NCBI GenBank assembly: GCA_025361565.1
Contig: JANYKN010000032.1
Location: 100,855 to 164,854 of the forward strand
DNA: 64,000 bases
Direction of reading: 5' to 3'
Origin: Bacteroidota bacterium
GTDB lineage: Bacteria > Bacteroidota > Bacteroidia > Bacteroidales > NBLH01
Part shown: in pieces, positions 54,901-63,200 of the stretch
Layout: each line of letters begins with the position of its first letter
Numbering within the stretch: position 1 is the stretch's first letter
Made by a program: the position numbers and the translations under genes
The notes under the pieces: generated by a model
What the model was told of the DNA's origin: nothing
Databases searched by the model: none
The model's input: only the letters and a program-made list of their open reading frames with translations

Positions 54901-57900
54901 ATCGTCCGAAAAATCTTTTGCTACGCTTGCAGTCATGTTAAATGTGATATTTCCATCGGCCAACAAATCATCAACTCCTGTAACTATTACATTTTGAGGC
55001 ACATTCCAATTGGCTGGGGTAAAAACAACTTGAGTTACATTTAATGTGCCTTCGGCAATATTGCCCGATTCAAAATTGACAACAACATTTGAATTTGGCT
55101 GAGCAGTAAGTACGATGTTAAAATTATCGGTTATGCCGAATTCGTTGGTATTTAATGTAGCTTTACTAAGTGTAAATCCTGCCACGTTGTTATCCAGGAT
55201 ATTAACTGTTCCTGCCAAAGGAATGCCTATGGAAATTTGAGGATCACCCAGCGTTATTGAAACCAATGTAACTAATACTGTTTCAGTACCTTCTACCAAA
55301 ACATCACCAATGGTATTCACATTAATGCTTGCAGTTTTTGAACCTGCAGGTATTGTAACAGCAACTGGAATGGTATTGTAATCCACGCCATTTGTGGCAG
55401 TTCCTTCAATATTCAAGTTGATAACTGTGCTTGATGAACTTGGATTTGTCAAGGCCACCAAAAGCTTACCGTTGTTTGCTCCTGTTTCATCGGCAGCATC
55501 ATCAATTGCGGTTATTGTAACTATGGCAACATCATCGTCTGAAATGGTTACTGTACCTAATTTATCAACACCTAAAGTAACCTGGGGATCGCCTGAAGCT
55601 ATCAAAGTCAAAGTTGAAATAACTGTTTCGTCAGCTTCTACCAAATTATCACCAATTACATTTACATTGATGTTTGCAGTTGTTGAACCAGCCGGAATAG
55701 TTACTACTGTTGGGATATCGGTATAATCCGTTCCGTTAGTGGCAGAGCCATTAAGGGTGAAATTAATAACAGTGGCCGTTGAGCTAGGATTTGTCATGCT
55801 TACAGTAAATTGTCCGTTGTTGGTTCCGGACTCATCGGCATCAGGCACATTGGCAGCTATTGTAACGGTAGCATTATCATCATCGGTAATGGTAACTGTT
55901 CCTGTTAATGTGGAGCTTAAAGTAATTTGAGGATCAGACAAAGCTATCGAAGTTATAGTGGCTATTACGGTTTCATCGGCTTCGACCAAAACATCTCCGT
56001 TTACAGTTACATTTATTATTGCTGAAGTTGAGCCCGCAGGAATGGAAACAGTTGTAGGGATATTATCATAATCGGTCCCATTGGTTCCTGTTCCTGTTAT
56101 TGCTAAATTGATAAGCGTTTCGGTTGAACTTGCATTTGTCATGGCAACCGTAAACTGACCGTTGTTGCTTCCAGATTCATCGGCGCAAGCATCATTGGCT
56201 GTAATTGAAACGGTGGCAACATCGTCGTCGGTAATTGTAACCGTTCCTATTAATGTGGAGCCCAGGGTTATCTGTGGATCGCCCAAAGCTATTGAAGCAA
56301 TCGTAGCCATAACGGTTTCATTGGCTTCTACCAAAGCATCGCCTAAAACTGTAACATCAATAATTGCAGAAGTTGAACCTGCAGGAATAGTTACGGTCGG
56401 TGTAATATTTGCAAAGTCTGTTCCATTGGTGGCATTGCCTGTAATGGTAAAGTTGACAACTGTTTCGGTTGAGCTTGCATTTGTCATGGAAACTGTAAAC
56501 TGGCCAGGGTTTGTTCCTGATTCTCCTGCGGCAGCATCATTGGCAGTTATTGTAATGGAAGCCAAATCGTTATCGGATATTACAACTTCAACCATCACTG
56601 GAAGGTCCAGTGCAATTTGTGGATCGCTAGAAGCAATTGAAGCCATTGTGATTGTTATATTTTCATCCGTTTCGAGCAAGGCATCGTCGGTTGCAAGAAT
56701 ATTGATGGTTGAAGTGGTTGAACCCGCAGGGATAGCAACTGTTGCAGGTATATTGGTGTAGTCGGTTCCGTTTATGGCAGTGCCCGAAATTGTAAGATTG
56801 ATAAGCGTTTCGGTTGAACTGGCTTTTGTCATGCTTACTGTAAATTGACCATTGTTTCCTGTTGTTTCACTTGCAGCATCATCGTTGGCAGAAATAGAAA
56901 CAGTAGCAAAATCGTCGTCGGTTATTGTAACCATCGCTGTCAATTCATCACCTAAAGTAATTTGTGGATCGCCCGAAAACACTAAAGATAAATTGATTAT
57001 TACGGTTTCGTTGGCTTCAACCAAGGCATCGGTGTTTACAGAAACATCAATAGTGGCTTCTGTTGAACCTGCCGGCATGTTTACAGAAGATTGGATAGTG
57101 CTGTAATCTGTTCCGTTTGTTCCTGTTCCTGTGACGGCAAAGTTGATAACAGTGGCCGTTGAGCTGGCATTTGTCATACTTATGGTAAATTGGCCGTTAT
57201 TGGTTCCCGACTCATCAGCTGCGGACTTGTTGGCAGCAATTGTAACCTTGGCAACATCATCATCGTCAATGGTAATTGTTCCAGATAATGTGGTGCCTAA
57301 AGTAATCTGGGGATCGCCGGATGCAACCGATGTAATAGTACACATTACTGTTTCATTGGCTTCAACCAAATTATCATTTATAACCGCAACATCAATAACC
57401 GAAGAAGTTGAACCCGCAGGGATGGTTACATTCGAAGGAATATTTGCAAAGTCAGTTCCATTGGTTGCTGTGCCTGTAATGGTATAGTTGATAAGCGTTT
57501 CGGTTGAGCTTGTTTTTGTCATGGATACTGTGAATTGGCCATTGTTGGTTCCCGACTCATCGGCAACTGCATCATTGGCTGAAATTGTGATTTTGGAAGC
57601 ATCGTTATCGATAATTGTAACTGTACCTTCCAATTCAGTACTTAAACTAATTTGGGGATCACCTGTAACTATCGGATTGATGGTGACGATTACAGTTTCA
57701 TCGGCTTCCAGAATATTATCATCGGTAACTACAACTTGAATAAAAGCCGAAATAGAACCTGCCGGAATGCTTACTGTTGAAAGAACATTGGCATAATCTG
57801 TTCCGTTTGTTGCTGTTCCTGTAATAGTAAGTGGAATAATTGTTTCCGTTGAACTGGCGTTTGTAATACTTACGGTAAACTGGCCGCTGTTGGTCGGTGT

Positions 57901-60900
57901 TTCGCAGGCATCGGCATCATTGGCAGTAATGGAGACTGTTGCATTATCATTGTCGGTAATGTTAACGATTCCTGACAATAATGTACCTAATGTTATTTCA
58001 GGATCACCAGAACTGATTGAGGTCAATTCAACTTTTACGTTTTCATCGTCTTCCAATAAAGCATCATCAGTTACAAGCACATCAATAGTTGCAGTTGTTG
58101 AACCCGCTGGAATTGTTACTGTAGTAGGAATATTTGTATAATCTGTTCCATTTATGGCTGTTCCGGAAATAACCAAATTAATAACCGTAGCTGTTGAACT
58201 GGCATTTGTCATGTTAACTGTATAATGACCGTTGTTACTAGCTGCTTCACCGGCATCAACATCATCTGCCGAAAGTGAAATGGTTGCATAATCGTTATCT
58301 ATAATGGTAATTGTTCCGGATAATATAGAGCCCAAAGTTATCTGTGGATCAGACAAAGCAATTGATGATAAAGTGATTAATACTGTTTCATTGGCTTCTA
58401 CCAAAACATCATCAATCACTGCAACATCAACAATAGCTGAAGTTGAACCGGCTGGAATGGAAACAGTTGCAGGAATATTACTATAATCGGTACCATTTGT
58501 GCCAGTGCCCGTAATTGCCAAATTGACAACTGTTTCGGTGGAGCTTGCATTTGTCATGGTAACTGTAAACTGACCGTTGTTGCTGCCTGATTCATCGGCA
58601 GAAGCGTCATTGGCTGCAATTGAAAGTGTGGCCACATCGTCATCAGTAATGGTGACTTTTCCAACTAAAGTTGTGCCCAGGGTTATTTGTGGATTTCCAA
58701 AAGCTATCGAACTGATGGTGGCAATAACGGTTTCATTGGCTTCTACCAAATCATCACCAGCTACAACAACATCTATTGTAGTTGATGTTGAACCGGCAGG
58801 AATAGTCACCAATAAAGGGATTTCGGTATAATCCGTTGCACTTGAAGCAGTTCCCGATAGAATTAAATCGATAATTGTTTCGGTTGAACTTGCATTGGTC
58901 ATGGATACAGTAAATTGTCCGGGATTTGCACCAGATTCATCGGCACCTGGATCATTTGCTACAATGGTGATGATGGATGCATCGTTATCGGTGATAATTG
59001 CAGTTGCAGTTAATTCAGTACCTAAAGATATTTGATCATCGCCTGATTCTATTGATTCTATTTTAAGATCAACAGTTTCATCTGCTTCCAATATAATATC
59101 GTCTGTTGCCAATAAATTGATGGTTGCAGAGGCAGAACCTGCAGGAATAGTTACAGTTGCCGGTATTTCGGTATAATCTGTTCCGTTTATGGAGGCACCT
59201 GTAATTGCAAGGTTAATAACAGTTTCTGTTGAACTTACATTTGTTATCGACACTGTATACTGACCATTGTTTCCTGCTGTTTCACTTGCAGTTTCGTCAT
59301 TTGCAAAAATATAAACGGAAGCAACATCGTCATCCGAAATGGTAACTGTTCCATTTAAAACAAGGCCTAAATCAATTTGTGGGTCGCCTGAAGTGATTGA
59401 ATTAATTGTTGCAATTACGGTTTCATTGGCTTCAACCAATAAATCACTTTTAACATCAACATTTATGAATGCTGTTTTAGTATTGGCAGGGATTGTTAGC
59501 GAAACAGGAATAGCATTATAATCGGTTCCATTGGTGCCGGTACCGCTAATGGTTACGCTTATAACAGTTTCTGTTGAACTGGCATTTGACATGCTTACCA
59601 TAAACTGGCCATTGTTGCTGCCTGATTCATCAGCCACAGCTTCATTTGCGGCAATTGTAATGGATGCAACATCATCATCTGAAATTGTAACTGTTCCGGA
59701 GAGGATTGTGCCTAAAGTTATTTGAGGATTGCCCGAAGCTATTGAAACAATTGTAACCATTACTGTTTCATTGGCTTCTACAAGAACATCACCAATTATT
59801 GAAACATCAATATTTACAGTTTTTAAATCTGCAGTTATAGTTACTGTGGTTGGAATATTGACATAATCGGTTCCATTGGTTGCAGTTCCTGAAACATTTA
59901 AATTGATGATGGTGGGCGTTGAACTTGCTTTTGTGATGTTAACTGTAAACTGTCCGTTATTGGTTCCCGACTCATCGGCAGCTGCATCATTGGCAGTTAG
60001 AGAAATGATTGAAGCATCGTCGTCGGCTATTGTTACCGTTCCAACCAAAGTTGATCCCAATACAATTTGATCGTCACCCGAAGCAATCGAAGTTATTTTG
60101 GCAATTACCGTTTCATCGGCTTCCAATAATTCGTCGTCGATTACAAGAACATTAAAAGTTGCGGAGGTTAAACCGACAGGAAGGGTTATTGTAGCAGGAA
60201 TTTCGATATAATCGGTTCCATTTGTTGCTGTTCCCGACAAGCTTATATTCAATTTGGTATCGGTTGAGCTTGCATTTGTCATGCTTACTGTAAATTGCCC
60301 ATTATCGGTTGCAGTTTCGCTGGCTGCGTTGTCAGTTGCTGATATTGTTATGGTTGAAGCATCATTGTCGGAGATAGTTACAATTCCGCCCAAGGTACTA
60401 CCTAATGTAATTTTATCGTTGCCCGAATCAATTGAAGTGATTTTAAAAACAACCGTTTCACTTGTTTCTACTTCAGCATCGTCGGCAATAACAATATTTA
60501 TGTAAGCCGCTGTAGCTCCTTCGGGAATGGTTACTTTTTCAAGAATTGTGGAATAATCGGTTCCGTTTACGGCGGTGCCCAAAATGCTTAAATTAACCAC
60601 CGTGGCAGTTGAACTGGCATTTGTCATCGACACTTTTACCTGTCCGTTGTTGCTTCCCGACTCACTGGCTACGGCATCATTGGCAGCAAGCGTTATTATT
60701 GGTGCAATTCCTTCTTCAATAATATTAATGGTAGCTTGTTCATCAGCGAACTGATTCTCAGATGCCCCTCCGCCCAACACATTGGTTATGTCAGCAATAA
60801 CTGTTTCGTTTGCTTCATAAATCAAATCATAAGTTGAGGTTACATTTATGGTTCCGGTTAAATTTCCTTTTTGGATAGTAATTGTTGTTGGAGCGCTATA

Positions 60901-63045
60901 ATCAACATCTAGATTTTTGGCAGTTCCCGTGTATGTAAGGGTTACCACCACATCTTCAAAAGTTATGCATGATAAACTGGCAGTAATCGTTGAAATCATT
61001 CCATTTTCACCAATTGACTCAGGATTTGCGGCCAAAGTTACTACCGGGTTTTCTTCGTCATCAATAATTGAAATGGTTTGCTGTTGCTGGGAATCCTCTG
61101 TTGCGTTGCCGCCTATTACATTAATGATGTCAACAACAACAGTTTCGGTTCCTTCGTATATATAGTCGTCTGCCGTATTTATGTTTATTGTCCCTGATAA
61201 TTGACCTGCATAAATGGTAATGTCTGAACCGACATAATCAGTTCCATTTTCGGCTGTGCCCGAATAACCCAACCTTACAACAACATCCTGATAAGTGGTT
61301 GCCGATAAAATGGCCATGACGTCTGAACTTCCACCGGTTTCACCCATTTGAGTATCGCTTACACTAAGCGAAACTGTTGGTGCAGCCTCATTGTCGGTGA
61401 TGGTAATCGTTTGTTTTTGTATGCCATTTTCTGTTGCATTACCGCCCGACACGGAAGTTATTTCAGCTGAAAAAGTTTCATTTCCTTCAAAATGAAGATC
61501 GTCAACAGATGATATATTAATTGTTCCAGATGTTTGGCCCACTGCTATTGATATAATGGTAGAAGCCGCGAAATCAGTTCCGTTGGATGCTGTTCCCGAA
61601 TAACTGATTGTGACAGAAACATTCTCGTACGTAGCACTTGATAGAGAAGCTGTCAACATGGATACCCCACCGTTTTCAACTATACTTGCAGGGCTGGCGC
61701 TTAAAGTAACTGTAGGCGCCAATTCATCGTCATTTATTGTAATCGAAGCCGTTTGATTTTCATTTTCGGTTGCACCACCGCCTAGAACAGTAACAATATC
61801 AGCCGTAACCGTTTCACTGCCTTCATAATTGGCATCGTTTATTGCGGTTAAGTTTATTGAACCCGTTAAGCTCCCTGCCAAAATAACAATAGTTGAAGGG
61901 GAAGAATAATCAGTTCCCAATACCGCATTACCGGAATATCCTATTGTTATTGAAACGGGCTGATAGGTTGCATTAGACAAGGTTGCCGTTAAGGCGGAAA
62001 TGACAATTCCACCATTTTCGATAACAGAGGTTGGATTTGCACTTAACAATACTGTTGGAGCAGTTTCGTCGTCCAGAATATTGATGGTTGACTTTTGCAA
62101 ATTGTTTTCGGTGGCGTTAGTTACCCCGGTGATATCCACTATTATAGTTTCGCTTATTTCATATACAGCATCATTTACAGAAGTAACAGTTGTGGTTCCG
62201 GATATACTTCCTGCAGGGATCATAATGGTTGGCGAACCTATGGTGTAATCAGAAGCGGAAGCTGTTCCCGTAAAACCAATAAAAACAGTAACCGGCTGGG
62301 TGGTTATTCCCGACAAAGTTGCTGTTAATGTAGAAACATCGCCGTTTTCAAGTATGCTTAATGAAATTGCGCTCAAAGTTACTTTAGGAAGAGTTTCATC
62401 ATCTTCTATGGTAATAATTGTTTGTTGATTTCCGTTTTCGGTTGCATTGGTCACGGCAACTATTTCAGCCTTAATAATTTCATTTCCTTCGTAAATCGGA
62501 TCGTCCACAGATGTAACAGTTGCTATACCTGTTAAACTGCCTGCAGGGATTTCAATTGTTGTTGAAGCTGCGGTATAATCTGTTCCTGATCCGATTGCAG
62601 TTCCTGAATAAAAAAGAACCACCGTAACCGGCATTGTGGATTCGACAGACAATGTGGCGGTTATTTCTGAAACGGCCAGGTTTTCACTTATTTTTACAGG
62701 GCTTGCACTTAATGAAACCGTTGGTTCTGATTCATCATCGATAATTGTTATTGTTGCTTTTTGATCTGCATTTGCAGTTATTTCAACACCAGCCACACTT
62801 GTAATTTCAGCAACGATTGTTTCATTGCCTTCATAAACAACATCATCGATGGAACTTAGGTTTATTTTGGCCGAAGTATTTCCTGCGGGGATTGTAATGG
62901 AAAACGGAGAAGCAAAATCAGTCCCGGAACTTAATGCAGTTCCGTTATAGCCAATTCCCCCTATAAAAACCCATTGATTGACTTTTTCAGCTAACGGTCG
63001 GTTGCAAGTAATAGAAAAAGAATATCTTTGAAAAGCTCTTTGCAA
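51967..63045 (-). CDS. 5'-truncated giant Calx-beta adhesin with type-B T9SS domain
   Basis: At least 3692 residues remain. Residues 25-778 are one partial and six full Calx-beta-type repeats (about 108 each). Residues 779-2620 are 16 repeats of 115 residues (NNGQFTVSMTNASSTET...NGTDY...IPAGSTSA...VTITDDD). Residues 2621-3405 are seven repeats of about 112 in alternating A/B types. Two cadherin-like modules and a CHU_C sorting domain (NTFSPNGDGLNDEF, about 3600-3692) follow. No signal peptide is present: the first residues (MQRAFQRYSF) are encoded inside the IS110 end, so the gene is broken and its head lies beyond the window. Asp/Asn-rich turns suggest Ca2+ binding. Confidence 0.85.
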   Translation of the reverse strand: MQRAFQRYSFSITCNRPLAEKVNQWVFIGGIGYNGTALSSGTDFASPFSITIPAGNTSAKINLSSIDDVVYEGNETIVAEITSVAGVEITANADQKATITIIDDESEPTVSLSASPVKISENLAVSEITATLSVESTMPVTVVLFYSGTAIGSGTDYTAASTTIEIPAGSLTGIATVTSVDDPIYEGNEIIKAEIVAVTNATENGNQQTIITIEDDETLPKVTLSAISLSILENGDVSTLTATLSGITTQPVTVFIGFTGTASASDYTIGSPTIMIPAGSISGTTTVTSVNDAVYEISETIIVDITGVTNATENNLQKSTINILDDETAPTVLLSANPTSVIENGGIVISALTATLSNATYQPVSITIGYSGNAVLGTDYSSPSTIVILAGSLTGSINLTAINDANYEGSETVTADIVTVLGGGATENENQTASITINDDELAPTVTLSASPASIVENGGVSMLTASLSSATYENVSVTISYSGTASNGTDFAASTIISIAVGQTSGTINISSVDDLHFEGNETFSAEITSVSGGNATENGIQKQTITITDNEAAPTVSLSVSDTQMGETGGSSDVMAILSATTYQDVVVRLGYSGTAENGTDYVGSDITIYAGQLSGTININTADDYIYEGTETVVVDIINVIGGNATEDSQQQQTISIIDDEENPVVTLAANPESIGENGMISTITASLSCITFEDVVVTLTYTGTAKNLDVDYSAPTTITIQKGNLTGTINVTSTYDLIYEANETVIADITNVLGGGASENQFADEQATINIIEEGIAPIITLAANDAVASESGSNNGQVKVSMTNASSTATVVNLSILGTAVNGTDYSTILEKVTIPEGATAAYINIVIADDAEVETSETVVFKITSIDSGNDKITLGSTLGGIVTISDNDASTITISATDNAASETATDNGQFTVSMTNASSTDTKLNISLSGTATNGTDYIEIPATITLPVGLTSATFNVLVIDDELLEADETVIAKITSIASGDDQIVLGSTLVGTVTIADDDASIISLTANDAAADESGTNNGQFTVNITKASSTPTIINLNVSGTATNGTDYVNIPTTVTITADLKTVNIDVSIIGDVLVEANETVMVTIVSIASGNPQITLGTILSGTVTISDDDVASITIAANEAVADESGSNNGQFMVSMSNASSTETVISVTISGTGTNGTDYNAIPVSLTIPANTKTAFINVDVKSDLLVEANETVIATINSITSGDPQIDLGLVLNGTVTISDDDVASVYIFANDETASETAGNNGQYTVSITNVSSTETVINLAITGASINGTDYTEIPATVTIPAGSASATINLLATDDIILEADETVDLKIESIESGDDQISLGTELTATAIITDNDASIITIVANDPGADESGANPGQFTVSMTNASSTETIIDLILSGTASSATDYTEIPLLVTIPAGSTSTTIDVVVAGDDLVEANETVIATISSIAFGNPQITLGTTLVGKVTITDDDVATLSIAANDASADESGSNNGQFTVTMTNASSTETVVNLAITGTGTNGTDYSNIPATVSIPAGSTSAIVDVAVIDDVLVEANETVLITLSSIALSDPQITLGSILSGTITIIDNDYATISLSADDVDAGEAASNNGHYTVNMTNASSTATVINLVISGTAINGTDYTNIPTTVTIPAGSTTATIDVLVTDDALLEDDENVKVELTSISSGDPEITLGTLLSGIVNITDNDNATVSITANDADACETPTNSGQFTVSITNASSTETIIPLTITGTATNGTDYANVLSTVSIPAGSISAFIQVVVTDDNILEADETVIVTINPIVTGDPQISLSTELEGTVTIIDNDASKITISANDAVADESGTNNGQFTVSMTKTSSTETLINYTITGTATNGTDFANIPSNVTIPAGSTSSVIDVAVINDNLVEANETVMCTITSVASGDPQITLGTTLSGTITIDDDDVAKVTIAANKSAADESGTNNGQFTISMTNASSTATVINFAVTGTGTNGTDYSTIQSSVNMPAGSTEATIDVSVNTDALVEANETVIINLSLVFSGDPQITLGDELTAMVTITDDDFATVSISANDDAASETTGNNGQFTVSMTKASSTETLINLTISGTAINGTDYTNIPATVAIPAGSTTSTINILATDDALLETDENITITMASIASSDPQIALDLPVMVEVVISDNDLASITITANDAAAGESGTNPGQFTVSMTNASSTETVVNFTITGNATNGTDFANITPTVTIPAGSTSAIIDVTVLGDALVEANETVMATIASIALGDPQITLGSTLIGTVTITDDDVATVSITANDACADESGSNNGQFTVAMTNASSTETLINLAITGTGTNGTDYDNIPTTVSIPAGSTSAIINVTVNGDVLVEADETVIATITSIALSDPQITLSSTLTGTVTITDDDNATVTIAANVPDADESGTNNGQFTVSMTNPSSTATVINFTLNGSATNGTDYTDIPTVVTIPAGSTTANINVNVIGDNLVEADETVISTLTLIASGDPQVTLGVDKLGTVTISDDDVAIVTITAIDDAADETGANNGKLLVALTNPSSSSTVINLNIEGTATNGVDYNTIPVAVTIPAGSKTASINVNTIGDVLVEGTETVLVTLVSITLGDPQISIGIPLAGTVNILDNNVAGFTLSKATLNTNEFGITDNFNIVLTAQPNSNVVVNFESGNIAEGTLNVTQVVFTPANWNVPQNVIVTGVDDLLADGNITFNMTASVAKDFSDDHFDLFPDKTISVTNADNDSPGVTVSAISKNTSESGIQSTFTIVLNTQPSADVNISLNSNDVTEGTIVVSNLNFNSVNWKTPQTITVTGVNDVLVDGNIAYQIVTGNTSSTDLNYNNIVVADVEVVNDDNDFAGFALNKTVANTNESGTTNNFSIVLIAQPTSDVIIDLVSGDLTEGTIGITQTTFTSSNWNVPQQVTITGVDDLVADGNITYLVTASINIGGSDPNFGSLFAQTVSVTNADNDTPGISISAVSNHTHEDGTQANFAVVLNTQPTADVAVSLTSIDLTEGTINASNLIFTQANWNVAQSVTITGVNDQLIDGDITFNIVTGDALSADGNYNNMVVDDATVVNDDNDVAGFAINRTSANTNEFGTTDNFDIVLNIQPNTNVVFNLASSDLTEGTIGTSQVTFAPENWNTPQNVIITGVDDLLLDGNIDFDVIVSVNSACSDAKFGALAAQMVVVTNSDNDSPGVTVTAISKHTTEDGTQATFGIVLNAAPSADVTISLNSNDETEGTISASLATFTSANWNSVQSFTVTGMNDAWIDGDITFNIVTGDASSLDDNYNNMVVNDIEVINNDNDAAGYILNKVVAYTNESGTTDNFSIVLKAEPTSNVSINLVSADLTEGTLDVSQITFTPSNWNVAQTVTITGVNDNLIDQNITYQIVASLNTQSSDPNFVSLPAQFVAVTNVDNDASQPFAQNDEIILDENTSATCAVLINDSGLEDGGLSVSIVTQPLNGKAVVNIDNTVTYTPANLYNGFDSFTYKVCDAFGDCSSAMVSVTVNPVNNPPIAEPDFYTVKMNTSNSLFNVSDNDSDTDNDLVAGSVVILQAPSSGSEASVNGLGDINYKPLQNFFGTDTIPYRIFDATGLSDIDTLFVTVEFEMSIVNTFSPNGDGLNDEFIIPNIEDYENEVFIYNRWGSEIFHTQNYRNDNAWDGRAQKKSNMGDNQVLPVGTYFYIVNIKGSDKPLKGYIYLKY
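52830..55183 (-). repeat. block of seven ~112-residue repeats, alternating A/B types
   Basis: The A units (four) carry TNESGTTDNFSIVL and end in TNADND; the B units (three) carry EDGTQATFGIVLN and SSDxNYNNMVV. The order is A-B-A-B-A-B-A, so the duplicated unit is an AB pair. DNA length is about 336 bp per unit. Confidence 0.8.
55184..60710 (-). repeat. tandem array of sixteen 345-bp Calx-beta-like repeats
   Basis: 16 units are counted by the SMTNASSTET core. The length of 5527 bp gives 345.4 bp (115 residues) per unit with constant frame. The similarity between units is very high and regular. Confidence 0.85.
60711..62980 (-). repeat. block of about seven diverged Calx-beta repeats
   Basis: Units of about 325 bp end in TITIxDDExxPTVSLSA. 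The first (5'-most) unit is cut by the IS element. They are more diverged than the 345-bp array, pointing to an older duplication. Confidence 0.75.
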
Positions 63046-63200
63046 GGCCGTTTTTCAGAATGTTGCTTCAAAGCACGAGGCTCAATTCTGGTTGGGATGT
63101 TTGCGGTGACTTTAGTGACGGTTCTGAATATTCGGAAACCTCGATTAGGATATTTATTTTGCCAAAAGCACATCCCCTGAGAGTTTAAAAAGTTAAGGAT
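63000..63200 (+). ncRNA. candidate bridge-RNA region of the IS110 left end
   Basis: In IS110-group elements the noncoding end upstream of the recombinase gene gives a bridge RNA whose loops pair with target and donor DNA. Here about 200 bp separate the insertion point from the transposase ATG. Complementary segments 63094-63100 and 63170-63176 (GGGATGT/ACATCCC) could close a structured domain. Transcription and loop sequences were not determined; this is placement by analogy. Confidence 0.4.

Noticed and set aside
53000..62328. Many long plus-strand ORFs (60-199 codons) over the giant gene
   Set aside because: They are mirror images of the Calx-beta repeats: Val/Ser/Thr-rich, one per repeat unit, with the same frame offset each time.
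52830..62980. CRISPR-like regular repeats
   Set aside because: Repeats are 325-345 bp, in frame and coding. There are no short direct repeats with unique spacers and no cas genes.
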